22,913 nt of DNA from Larix sibirica (taxonomy: Eukaryota > Streptophyta > Pinopsida > Pinales > Pinaceae): the NCBI GenBank assembly GCA_004151065.3, contig NWUY0300102901.1, positions 1-22,913 of the forward strand, written 5' to 3'. Positions 1-9,960 of the stretch are shown here, piece by piece; position 1 is the first letter of the stretch, and the number at the start of each line of letters is the position of its first letter. The notes beneath the pieces were generated by a model, which was given only the letters and a program-made list of their open reading frames with translations, made no database searches and was not told the DNA's origin. The translations under genes were made by a program, and so were the position numbers.

Positions 1-499
1 TGTCACATTATATAACGTTACATGACAACATCTCCCCCATACTGGGTTGTAGAGCACCTCGCTCCTCTCGGTGCAACTAGGGAGAATAATATGGAGTACC
101 TATGGAGGTACCCAAGGGGATATTGTATATAATGTGGTCATAACCATGGAATAGGCCCAGCTTGTAGTTGGTGTGTAGTAAATAAACTCACCAGAAAGTT
201 AGAGGAAATAATATAGTAATAAGGGGCAGTTGGAATAGGCCCCTTAGGAATACTCACAAGAAGTATAAATATACATGAGTATCATTGTATGAGATATGTT
301 GGATGAATTATATTGTAGAAAACATGGCTTGTGGAGTGATTCCTTCCTTAAAGAGTAATTGATGGTGTTACCCTAACTCAGGGGTTCTTCTCTATATTCT
401 TATGTTCTTTACGTTGTGAATGTATTTTGGTTATTTATGACGTTTAAGGGTTCTATATCATTGTTGTGATTTAATTTATGGGTTAAGGATCACTATAAG
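1..499 (+). repeat. Probable partial LTR of a Copia-type retroelement
   Basis: No coding frame is visible. The stretch has a TATA-like box (TATAAATA, 264-271) followed by about 230 bp of T-rich DNA and then a primer-site-like sequence at 500-511. This is the order U3-TATA-R-U5-PBS expected of a 5' LTR in plant Copia elements. The window begins with TGTCACATT, which could be the LTR start, but the true left end cannot be checked. The expected terminal CA is not directly next to the primer site; the nearest is about 7 bp upstream (GATCA). No second copy of this sequence is obvious in the window, so it could be a solo or truncated LTR. The assignment is an inference. Confidence 0.38.
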
Positions 500-511
500 T
501 GGTATCATAGC
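500..511 (+). other. Primer-binding-site-like sequence (initiator tRNA-Met)
   Basis: TGGTATCATAGC matches the plant Copia-type primer site TGGTATCAGAGC at 11 of 12 positions. It is preceded by TATAAG, a context common upstream of such sites. It is complementary to the 3' end of initiator methionine tRNA. A 12-mer with one mismatch can occur by chance, so confidence is moderate. Confidence 0.42.
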
Positions 512-1149
512 ACCTTCTTGGGATGAAAACTTGGAAGATTTTTTTCTTTTTTTGCATATTTTTTATGGAAAAAAAAAGAGTACGACAATATTTAGCCCGA
601 TTTCTAAAATAACATGTGCATAATCTAAACAAAATAGTTGGCTACATCATCTTGGAACCCTTACTATGTATGACATCACCTTGGAACATGACATGTCTAC
701 TTTGGAGTGGAGCCCTTCACTTGTGTTGGCCAACAAGTGTTTGTTGTGGGTTACTCATAAGGGCTTAGGCCCACGTTGTAATGTTGGCCTTCCTTACCTC
801 CCAATATATAGATGAAAGAGAGAGTCATTCTCATTCATAACATTCACTCATTATATATTTCACTCTTATGTAGATACATGATCTTGAGGAGGAGTGAACA
901 CTAGTCTTCTATCTCTATCTTGGTCTTCATTTGTACTTGATATCTCCCTCTCTTTTGAGTTTCTAGGGTTTTCTCCTTTTATAGTATCTTGGAGCATCTT
1001 AGACGTCTAAGGTTAGGGTTTATCCCTTGGAGGTTTTAGGTTAAGGTTTTGTCATAAAACCCTAGGTTATATTTGATGAAGAACAAGTAGGGAAGAGGAC
1101 ATGTTGCCTTGGAGGACACGTTGGAGTTATGCTTGCATGTTGAAGTTCA
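512..1149 (+). other. Unassigned A+T-rich stretch with a promoter-like segment
   Basis: No frame of useful length is present. A TATATA box at 805-810 is followed by a pyrimidine-rich tract (about 820-970) that resembles a plant core promoter and 5' leader, or the R/U5 part of another LTR. Downstream, the words CTAGGGTTTT and TAGGGTT recur, as is common in plant 5' leaders. No protein-coding start can be tied to it. It may be the leader of a decayed retroelement. Confidence 0.25.
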
Positions 1150-1301
1150 TTGTTTTAATTGAAATGGATATGCATTTTATTAAAAATATTTGGGTAAACC
1201 AAATGACAAATAATTACAAAAGGGCTTGAAGCCAAAGTAAAAAAAACCTTATGAGGAGGGGCTACAAAAATTGTTACTTGAGCAATTCTGATTATACTAC
1301 G
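1150..1301 (-). other. Probable 3' tail of the older minus-strand unit
   Basis: Read on the minus strand, this short stretch is T-rich and contains AATAAA (at 1181-1176), followed by an A-rich end. It lies directly beyond the left edge of the Athila-like insertion. On the other side of that insertion the minus-strand frame ends at 14622. It is therefore a candidate continuation of the 3' untranslated region of that unit. A 90-codon minus frame crosses the LTR edge here, but it starts inside the LTR and I do not accept it as a gene. Confidence 0.3.
1297..1301. repeat. Target site duplication of the Athila-like element, left copy
   Basis: CTACG lies immediately before the TGTTGGG start of the 5' LTR. 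The partner at 14535-14539 is CTATG. The single difference is C to T at a CpG, as expected for deamination of methylated cytosine. A 5 bp duplication is the usual size for plant Ty3/gypsy integration. Confidence 0.8.
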
Positions 1302-2840
1302 TGTTGGGACCGTAAATTGCCACCTTTTTGTCATTGTGTTACCTTGTTTCAAGATCTTTTTAAGATATATTTCTATCCTTTTTTGCCTCACTTTTCGTAT
1401 GATTTGATATCTTAAACCAAGGTACAACCTCTTTGACTATTGCATTTATTTTGAGTTATAATTCAAATTGTTGAGGTGGTTTGTATCTATGTTGGCTTAT
1501 TGATCATGTGATTGAAGGATATGTGTAGACATGACAAGATAAGTTGGTTTTCTGTTGAAAGATCATTGTTGTTACTTCTCCACGGGCTTCAGGATTGGAC
1601 TATCGTTAGTATGTTGTTACTTTGTTGTTACTTCCAAGATTGAGATGTTGTCATCACAATATGACACTTGAGCATTTGGTCTTCAACCTATGCTCAAGTG
1701 TAGGTCCAAAAAATGTCAGCATGGAAATATTTGGTTATCCATAAATGTAGGAGTATCAGCATCATAATTATTTTAGGTTGAGTTATGTAACAACCTGTTT
1801 TATTATTGTAAACTCAGCTGTAACAGTATCAGTGAGTAACATATTTTATGCCATAAATTGTATGAACAACCATGAGAATCTTCGATTCTAAAGGTGTTCG
1901 ATTACTCCATCTTTAGGAATTTTGTTACTCGAAGCATGTATAAAATACCCGACCCTTTGAAGGCTGGGGTGTTGATAATTTTGCACAAGAAAGATTAAGG
2001 GCGTGAACAGAGCACTGTTGTAACTTGTATCAGACTTTTCTTATATAATAATAATGTGCTTTTAATTCCTTGAATTCTTAATTGCATGCTTTTTTTACAT
2101 CCCTGGTTAGGGAAGGAAGGGCCCCCTTCACTAATCAGGTGTTGTTATTCAGTTATTTAGGAAGTAGATTTGTGATGTTCAATTCTGTAAGTGTGTAAGT
2201 CATTGTTTTCTTTATCAACTATTATTATGATTGCGTGAGTAATTTCCCTTCATAGTTGTTACTTGCAAGATTGATTTACATTTATAATTGCTTACAGGAT
2301 TGGTCTTTAGTAGAGGTTTACCATTTGTGAATTGGATTGATCAGGATTGTTAGTTCAAAGTGATTTACCTTGTTTTTACTCTAATCAATTTGGGCTTGGA
2401 TATTGTCACAGTAATTATATCTCCTTATATTAAATAGTTTATTTAATTAATATTTATAGTGAGTGCATTCTCTTTAGAAGCAAGTGTGATTGCCATTAGT
2501 TAGTATTGTTGCTACAACAATTGATTTACCATGTGGAATTCATAGTATAGGATTGTGTGGATTGGTATAGGTGTGAATTTCCTTTTAAAAGCGGTTACTT
2601 GTAATAGAGTGGTGTTGATTGATTGTTTCTGCATTCTTGGATTGAAGTTTGTTTTATTTACTTTTGAAAATGAATTGATTGGATTATGATAGCTACACGA
2701 TTGTTTCCAACATTATTCTTAGTATTATAGCCTACATAGACATTGTGCATATCCTTGAAATAAAAAGACGTCCCTGGATTGATAAGTAATGTGAAGTGTT
2801 GTTTAATTGCCTTTTATAAGACAATTAGAAAACACCAACA
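1302..2840 (+). repeat. 5' LTR of the Athila-like element
   Basis: Starts TGTTGGGACC and ends ACACCAACA, matching the right-hand copy at 13032-14534 along its whole length. It contains a TATA box near 1939, a second TATATAATA at 2042, a possible AATAAA at 2759-2764 and several copies of the word GTTGTTACTT. It is 36 bp longer than the right LTR, mainly because of a 38 bp segment near 2690-2731 that the right copy lacks. Confidence 0.95.
1939..1949 (+). promoter_or_regulatory. Putative LTR promoter TATA box
   Basis: TATAAAATACC lies mid-LTR, with TATAAAAGACC at the matching place in the right LTR. A second A+T-rich box, TATATAATA, occurs about 100 bp further on in both copies (2042-2050 and 13772-13780). 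Either could position transcription. No start site can be fixed from sequence alone. Confidence 0.45.
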
Positions 2841-2843
2841 TTT

Positions 2844-2860
2844 TGGCGTCGTTGTCGGGG
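2844..2860 (+). other. Primer binding site, tRNA-Asp
   Basis: TGGCGTCGTTGTCGGGG lies 3 nt after the LTR. The complement of the 3' end of plant tRNA-Asp(GTC) is TGGCGCCGTTGCCGGGG, so 15 of 17 positions match. Both mismatches are C to T at the first C of a CCG, a plant CHG methylation context. This is the primer usual for Athila and Tat elements. Confidence 0.88.
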
Positions 2861-2984
2861 AGGTTACAAGGGCGCAATAGTACTGATTAGTACTAGTTAG
2901 TTGCATTGTCCTGGTGTTACTGGGGCCTAATAAGTAAATACGGGAGGTAAGAACCTACGCATCTATTGCCAACTCTTCGGGGTT

Positions 2985-4920
2985 ATGCGTGGTAGAATTT
3001 CACCCCACCTGCACCAGGATACATAGAATATTTTGAATTGCACGAGTATTTAGGCATGTAGGATGCATGAATATAGGTAGACGAAGACCCCCAAAACTAA
3101 TAAATTTGCAAGTAGAGGAAGTTGAGATTTGGGCAAAAAAACTTCTATACAAGAGATTATCTCGAAAACAGAGTCAAAGGAAGTATCTCGTTCTTCTGGT
3201 AGGGTGGAATCTCATATAGGCGCAAGTAGACACTCGGATACAAAAGGAAATTCCATTGCAACAGTTGAAGTTGAATTACGGATTTTGTCAAAGGACAGAG
3301 AAGAATAAAAAATGTCGGGCTCTCAACCAGAAAACAGTCCCTATCTTGTGGCAGTCAGTCCTGAATTCCAAAATTTGGTATAGGGACAAGGTGAAACAGG
3401 GGAACTCATATATGAACATCCACTCACCACCTAGATGGGAAGAAGTTCATGAAGCACATGTTGCAGATCAAGGAAGTGTTGTTAAAATAATTATATCATA
3501 AGAAAAAGAACCAGTTTCATTTCAACAAGTTCCTCTCAAATTTGGAATCCTAGAAGAGTATTGGAAATTGTGGGAATTTCTTGAACCAGGAACCATGGAT
3601 GCTACATCTACAATCGAGTTCCCCATTTTTTATAATCCAGGAGTGGCACCGATGAAGCCCATTTCATTAGCTTATCTTCTGAATTTTCATGGGTTGACTA
3701 CTGAAGATCCAAACGCCTTTCTGTTCGAGTTTGACATATTGTGAAAAAGTTATGATTAAACTATATACTTGCATAAACTTAAGTTGTTCCTTGCTACTTT
3801 TAAAGGGGCGGCTTTAAGATGGTTTATGGGTCTTGGTGGTGGTTTTATAACCACTTGGGATGAAATAAAGAATTCCTTGAAAAATACCAGGAGTACTGTA
3901 GATCCCGGGACTTTAAAGAAGAAATTTTCAAAATGACTCAAAAGGAGGAAGAGAATCTGGAAGATTATATAGAGTGTTTCCAGTATAATTTACAGAGGTC
4001 CCCTCATACCACACTAGGAGGCGATGTCTTGAAGACAATTATGATTTGATGGATGCAAGATGAATGGTTGGATATGTTAAACATGATGGGAAAAGGAGAT
4101 ATATCCAAGGAAAGTTATGAGACTATCTATGATTTGGGAAGAAGATGCTCATGGTGATCTTCCAGAAGCATAACAGGGATCAGAGATCTTCCTTCTAGAG
4201 TAACCAAGTTAGCAAGTGGTGGAGTAACTCGAACAGAGATAGGGACTCTATTGGAAGATTTCAAAACAAATATTCTGGGAACTTTATCCTCTCAACGGGA
4301 TGTATTTGTATTTCAAACAAAACAAAGACAGTTTAAGGAAGATAAGGCCCTCGCCATTTTTTGTCCAAAATGAAAGCAGAAACACTCGTCAAGATAATCC
4401 CCAATGAATACTATTGAAATCTATGAGATATGTGACAAAGATCACCCTACAAAATCATGTCCATCCTTACAAGGGTTGAAGGCAGATTAATAGAGTACCA
4501 ATGAGAAATTCGAACCAACATATTCTGTGGCTCCAAAGAAACCATGGAAACCATAGCCACCAGGTGTGAATTCAGATCCTACTACATTTTTCAATAATTG
4601 GAATGGTCAATATAATACTCAGCAGCCACAATTTTCTGCCCCTCACTGGAAAAATCCCCAACAATTTCAGTACCCTTCACCTTGGATGTAATGGCCATCC
4701 CAACCAGCTTCAAATCCTTCTTAGTCGCAAAACTAGCGAAATCCTTCTTTCCCTACACAACAATTCCCACTGCCAAAACCTCAATTTCCTTTTTCGTTAC
4801 CCATGCAACCACAGTTGTAACTTCCTATGAATATGCCAATGAATGCTCCAATGAACGCTCCTGCAATCAGACCTCAATTTCATGTACAAGAAAATCCAAA
4901 TCCAAATAATAAGGTGGTTT
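2985..4920 (+). pseudogene. gag: Decayed gag polyprotein region
   Basis: The capsid and nucleocapsid precursor would begin near the ATG at 2985 and is broken many times. Recognisable parts in order are: an N-terminal segment starting MRGR; a stretch around 3310-3430 with the peptide SPEFQNL; a conserved block at 3590-3740 (MDATSTIEFP onwards); and the capsid-like core at 3790-4140. The core keeps ALRWF and, after a frameshift near 3880, RDFKEEIF and MGKGDIS. A zinc-knuckle relic lies at 4400-4460. It reads Y-E-I-C...H....C, so the first Cys of C-x2-C-x3-H-x4-C has become Tyr. A Pro/Gln/Asn-rich tail with repeated PMN words follows (4590-4900). Frame changes and stops exclude a functional product. 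Confidence 0.8.
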
Positions 4921-4940
4921 AGCAAGTTGAAACATCAACC

Positions 4941-5381
4941 TTGCCAGCCTATAGCATTATCTCTTATGCATGTAATGATGTACATCTTAGGTTTGGGAAG
5001 ATCGTCCTCTTAGAAAATGTGCCCATAATTACTGAACAATTAGAGGATGAACCTCTATCTCCTGAAACAGAGCAACCACGTGAGAAAAATGAGAATCTTG
5101 TCCATGCTGAGACTTTGGAAGTAATAGCAGAACAACCCACGAATTTTACTAGTCAAGTTGTTACTCCCCCTTATCCAAAACGATTGTCAATATCCAAGGC
5201 ACCTCCACGACCTAAATTTGATCTAATAGGGGAACTTCAGAATTTGTGTGTCAAAATCTCATTGTTAAAAGCTATTAAGGACGTGTCGATCTATGCTAAA
5301 ACCATTAGGGAGTTGTGTCTAAGGAAACCAGGGAGGAAACCCAAGGATCCTCCTACCATCTATGTATTGGGGAAATTGTGA
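4941..5381 (+). pseudogene. Gag-protease linker, longest open piece of the gag end
   Basis: A 146-codon open frame continues the gag-pro polyprotein. Its first half is acidic (EQLEDEPLSPETEQ). Its second half holds the block FDLIGELQNLCVKISLLKAI and then RELCLRKPGRK-DPPTI, a conserved stretch that precedes the protease in Athila-type elements (family recall). It ends at a TGA (5379-5381), after which coding continues in the same frame into the protease. It is therefore a fragment of one polyprotein, not a separate gene, and the ATG at its start is probably internal. Confidence 0.75.
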
Positions 5382-6049
5382 GACCTAATACTAGGGAAGG
5401 ACATACCTATTAAATATGGAGACCCAGGAAATCCCACCATTACTATCCAGATTCAAGGGAAATTTTTTTCTAATACATGAGTGGATCTAGGAGCGACTAT
5501 TAACATTATGATAAAAGAAACTTGGAAGGAATTTGGATTAGTAAACTTGAGACCAACACCCACTATTCTTGAATTAGCAGACCGCTCCACTATTCAACCT
5601 TAAGGAATTTTGGAGGATGTTACCATTGATGTGGATTCTTGGGAATATCCATCAGATTTCCTAGTCCGATAAACAAAATCCCAGCTTAAAGGCCATCCTC
5701 TGATCCTGGGTAGGCCATGGTTGGCCACAGTTGACGCTTACATAAGATGTAGGATAAGGAATATGAATATTTCCCATGGATATTCCACGAAAAAATTGAC
5801 CTTATATCAACCAGCGAAGCCCAACATGGCATATGAAAATCCGACATGGGTTGACTACGATCTTTAAGATGAAAATGTTCGACCTATCCTGGCAATTGGG
5901 AAAGCTCCGACCTTTAAAACAGAAACAGAGGATGATATTATCAACAGTTTTATTAGTGAACCCTCCTTTGTTTCATAGCATGTATATCAACTGTTGGAAA
6001 CTATAGTAAATACTGATATTCCTGATGACCCTAATATGAAGAAGAAACT
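5382..6049 (+). pseudogene. Retropepsin-like aspartic protease domain, decayed
   Basis: This domain would cleave the Gag-Pol polyprotein. The active-site block reads VDLGATINIM at 5481-5510, keeping the catalytic Asp of the D-x-G-A-S/T motif. The C-terminal block ILGRPWLATVDA lies at about 5703-5740, as expected for plant gypsy proteases (hydrophobic-hydrophobic-G-R-P-W). In-frame stops occur between the two blocks (for example after the words STIQP and FLVR) and again downstream. The link to RT (5850-6049) also contains stops. Confidence 0.8.
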
Positions 6050-6950
6050 GTGTCGACGATGATTATCCACCATAGAATTCCTATTGAAATTGAGCCTATA
6101 AATACATTAAACATCAATCCAAATTTGATTCCATCTCAAACTGAAGAGCTGTTACAAGTCCTGAAAGAGGAAAAAGAGGCTTTCGCATGGGATTATAAAG
6201 ACATGAAGGGTATACACACCAATCTTTGTACCCAACACATCTACATTAAACAGGACTGTACCCCCATTAGGAAGCCCCAAAGGAGAATGAATCCTGCACT
6301 TAGGGACGTAGTTAAGCAAGAGATTCAGAAGCTGTTAGATGTCAATTTTATTTATCCTATATCTAACAGTGAGTGGGTATCTTCGCTTGTCATTGTTCTT
6401 AGTAAAAATGGTAAGTGGTGAATTTGTGTGGGTTATAGAGAACTAAACAAAGCCACCTATAAAGATCATTTTCCTTTGCCATTTATTGATCAAGTACTGG
6501 ATATGTTGTCGGGAAAGAAATATTTTTCTTTCCTTGATGGTTTCAGCGAATATAATCAAATTCAGATCACCCCTGAAGACCAAGCCAAGACAAATTTTAC
6601 TTGCCCCTGAGGCACTTTTTCATATCGTGTTCTCTCCTTTGGTCTCTGTAATGCTCCTGCTACCTTTCATAGGGCAATTTTAGGAATCTTTTTTTATCTT
6701 GTCAATGATAGTGTAGAAATATATATGGATGATTTCACACCATACGGATCTGAATTTGATGAAGGTTTGTCCAATTTAAGGAAGGCACTAAGACCTTGTA
6801 AGTAGACTAACCTATGTCTTAGTACTGAAAAATGGCACATGATGATGACAGAGGGGATAGTATTGGGCATTTGCTTTCTGTTGCAGGTATTCAGGTTGAT
6901 CCAGCAAAGATACAAGCAATTTTAAGCATGCTAACATAAAAAACCCAAAA
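6050..6950 (+). pseudogene. Ty3/gypsy reverse transcriptase domain, decayed
   Basis: The polymerase copies element RNA into DNA inside the Gag particle. An open 123-codon piece (6050-6421) carries the connection to the protease and the fingers start (RKPQRRMNP, then EIQKLL). It ends at TGA 6419-6421 in K-W-stop-I-C-V-G-Y-R, where families usually read K-W-R-x-C-V-D-Y-R: one CGA-to-TGA change and one Asp-to-Gly change. The next piece has HFPLPFIDQVLD and KYFSFLDGFS-Y-QI, followed by a frameshift and SFGLCNAPATF. The catalytic YMDD is intact at 6722-6733 within YMDDFTPYG. Further stops follow at about 6790-6950. Confidence 0.92.
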
Positions 6951-7747
6951 GGAGGTATGTATATTTTTGGGAAAAACTAGTCATTATCGACTATTTATCA
7001 AAAATTACTCAAAAATTGTGTCTCCTCTTTTTGCTTTAGTTATGAAGGAAGCAGAATTTGTATGGACTGACAGTTACCAAAATGCTTTTGAAAAACTTAA
7101 AGCGTTGTTGTCTACAACTCCTATTTTGTGAGGGCCAAATAGGACATACCCTTCCATATCTCTTTGGATGCTTCTGATACTACTGTGGCAGTTGTTTTGG
7201 GATAGGAAGAAGACAAGAACTATACACCATTTACTTCACCAGCAAAAATCTAGCACCAGCCGAATTAAATTACACAGTAATTGAAAATGAATTTCTTGCT
7301 GTTATATTTGCAATTAACAAGTTTCTGCATTATATCATAGGATACCATGTTTTTGTGCATACGGATCATTCAAATATCAGGCATCTGGATAATAAACCCA
7401 TTACAAGTGCTCGAGTCATTCGTTGGTTAGTATTGATGCAAGAGTTTGATATCACTATAATTGATAAGCCTGGGAAGGATAATGTAGTCATATACTTATT
7501 ATCTATATTAATTAAAACTACTGATAATTATCCTATGGAAGACAACTTTCCGGATGAATATTTGTTTGCGGTGTCTACCCATACCCCATGGTATGCAGAC
7601 ATTACAAATTATCTCGCTGTAGGTAAATTACCAGGTCATGTTTCCCCTAGAGAAAGGCAGAAGATTAATCAACAAAGCACTAGACTTTCATGGATGGATG
7701 GCTACCTTTTCTACACTAGAGAATATCAAAGTGATATCAAATCATAA
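6951..7747 (+). pseudogene. RT connection and RNase H domain, decayed
   Basis: RNase H removes the RNA strand during reverse transcription. The first part (6951-7150) is scattered over frames with several stops. The block LDASDTTVAVVLG (about 7165-7200) holds the first catalytic Asp. YFTSKNLAPAELNYTVIENE (about 7225-7290) holds the conserved E and the YT-x-IE-E motif. HTDHSNIRHL (about 7357-7386) holds the TDH block. The open frame 7355-7747 continues into the linker ahead of integrase (RLSWMDGYLFY). It is framed by stops on both sides and is a piece of Pol, not a gene. Confidence 0.88.
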
Positions 7748-7754
7748 GGAGGTG

Positions 7755-8890
7755 TATTAGGGAGGATGAAATTCAAGATGCAGTTCTTAAATCCTGCCAC
7801 GTTGAACCCTGCTGAGGACATTTTGTAGAAAAGAGAACATGGCATAAGGTACTATGCAAGGGTTATTTTTGGCCCACTCTTTTTTTGAATGTGAAGAAAT
7901 ATGTGAAGAGGTGTGGTAGTTGTCAATGGATGGGCCAACCCATTCAGTCCGATGAAATTCCATTATAGACACAATTGGTAATAGAACCTTTTGAAAAATG
8001 GGCTCTTGATTTTGTGGGTCCAATAAACCCACCATCGCATCAAAATTCTTATATCCTTGTTTGTATAGATTATGTGACCAAGTGGGTAGAGGCGAAGGCT
8101 CTTCAAAGAGCAACATAACAGGTTGTCACATTTCTTGCATGAATAAATTTTTGTGAGATTTGGGATGCCGAGAGAAATTGTCACTAATGTTGGATCACAG
8201 ATTATAGGGAACAAGATTGAAGCATTTCTCACAAATCATAAGATTCGACATCGGATTACTTCTCCCTACCATCCACAAGCGAATGGGCGGGTTGAGAGAA
8301 CCAACAAAGTGTTGGAGACTATCCTTACAAAGATAGTGGCCACTCACTTTCATGATTGGGGTGATCAATTACCTGAAACCTTGTGGGCCTATAGGACTAC
8401 TTGGAGGAACACAGTAGGCTTCTCTCCATATGAGTTGGTATATGGTAAGTGCCCGATATTTCCTATTGAATTTGTAATTAATACACCCAGAACAGTTGTG
8501 GAAGTTGTGTTAGATTTGACAACATCCCAAAAACATAGGATGGAACAACTTAATGAGCTTGATGAAATTCACTTGGCTTCCTTGAAACATACTAATATTG
8601 TACAACAACAATGGGCAAAGTGGCATGACAAGCTTATTAAGAAGTTGTTTCAGCTAGGAGATTGGCCACTCTTGTTGGGTCCTTATGAGATCGACACTGT
8701 CTTCGAGAATGGAACTATCAAGCTAATAAACATATATTAAAAGAATACTCCTCTTATTTCAATGGGCATCATCTACGATTACACCATCTCCCTACCTCAA
8801 AGGATTCCTTCATCAAACAGATGTCTTCCAGTCCACATCTACAGATGTTGCATCAGGAGGGACAAGCCTCCACATCTGCATCTGCATGAT
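7755..8890 (+). pseudogene. Integrase with H2C2 zinc domain and catalytic core, decayed
   Basis: Integrase inserts the cDNA. The zinc-binding part is seen at about 7780-7935, with one His in CHVEP, a second in GHF, and the pair C-G-S-C. Core motifs are ALDFVGP with the first Asp (8008-8010), IVTNVGSQ, where the second catalytic Asp is replaced by Asn (AAT at 8186-8188), and GRVERTNK with the Glu at 8294-8296. Spacing between the second and third positions is 35 residues, as in D-x35-E integrases. A 195-codon open frame (8153-8740) covers most of the core and the C-terminal part. Stops occur at about 7826, 7965, 8117 and 8739. A tail with GHHLRLH ends near 8890. Confidence 0.92.
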
Positions 8891-9960
8891 TTTTCTGAGC
8901 TTAAGAAAAATTCATGACTATGAAAACTCCATTGGAGCGTTGTTAGGCAAGTGTCAGCTGAAAACTAGTTTTCTAGCGGATGGCATTTGAAAAAAAAATC
9001 AAATCAGTCATCCTTGATCGAATAATTTGTTAAGTTCTTGATCCTTAAATGCCTTAATGGTTTTTTGCTTCATACAGATACTTGAATTTCAAGAATAACA
9101 CATGTCATTACTTTCTATTTGAGTGTTGTTGCTTATATAAGTAACAACACGACTAATGTGAAAATTTGAATAAGTAACAACAAGAGTATAGACGCTGGAA
9201 CTTGCATAAGTAACAGCATTATCAAATACTGAAAATTGTCTAAGTAACAACATTTATCCAAGGGATCAGTTTGACAAGCTGACATTCTTTCTGTTTAAGT
9301 TGCAGCACCGCTACATTCTACTCCAAAGGATTGGCGACACTCTATTTGTTGTTACTTCCGCCAAATTTGTTCATCTTGCTAAAGATGCTGCTAATACTAT
9401 AAGTCACATTGACAACTCCTTTTCATTATGACAACACGATTTGATCACCGCCATCTTAGTCATATCAAGCTTACACTTGTAAAATGCCATCAATATTCAT
9501 CATGTCGTAGCACGCCCCACTAGCTGCCACGAAGGGTAAGTTTGACACAAGTGCGCTCCACCATTAACGTTTGATTATTTATTAGAACAAATGCAGTATG
9601 ATAGGGGGTTGATACCATCATGTCAAATCGACGTGGACGTCTAACACCTTAATTTGGGGGGGGTATGTGCCATTCCCTAGATTTATCATGTCTGACTGGG
9701 GTATTACCTAATTAAGACATCCAATCGTTTGGATCCTCCAAAATCTAAACGGGAAATTACTAAATTTGAACTCATCACCTTCCTAATTCAAATTGAGTCT
9801 TTTTGCCACCTTCCCAACTGTGCATGCAAACTGAAACTCGTTCCTGTAATAGAGTGTTGTAACCCCAGGTGAAGTAGTAGCAGGACGATCGATAGTGGAA
9901 TGATGGGGGTATCAGTTGTGCGTCATGAACCCAAAAACACAGAGCACCTGAAACAAAATG
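8891..9960 (+). other. Spacer between pol and the post-pol ORF
   Basis: I find no coding frame here. The first part has a cluster of AAGTAACAAC words (see separate entry). A run of G (about 9655-9663, within TTTGGGGGGGG) resembles an internal polypurine tract, as reported for some large plant gypsy elements. Its role here is a guess. The word GTTGTTACTTCC recurs near 9349-9360 and matches words in the LTRs. Confidence 0.5.
9139..9251 (+). repeat. Four AAGTAACAAC words spaced about 34 bp apart
   Basis: The word starts at 9139, 9172, 9208 and 9242 (the third copy is AAGTAACAGC), giving spacings of 33, 36 and 34 bp. The sequence between the words is not conserved. Its reverse complement GTTGTTACTT occurs several times in the LTRs (for example near 1568, 1613, 1627 and 2257). 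Confidence 0.6.

Noticed and set aside
1155-1427. 90-codon minus-strand frame
   Set aside because: It crosses the junction between the 5' LTR and flanking DNA, starts at TTG within the LTR and resembles no protein.
7787-8232. Two minus-strand frames of 109 and 89 codons
   Set aside because: They are antisense to integrase motifs recognised on the plus strand.
9139-9251. CRISPR-like array
   Set aside because: The repeated word is only about 10 bp, spacers are not separated by long identical repeats, and the context is a plant retrotransposon.
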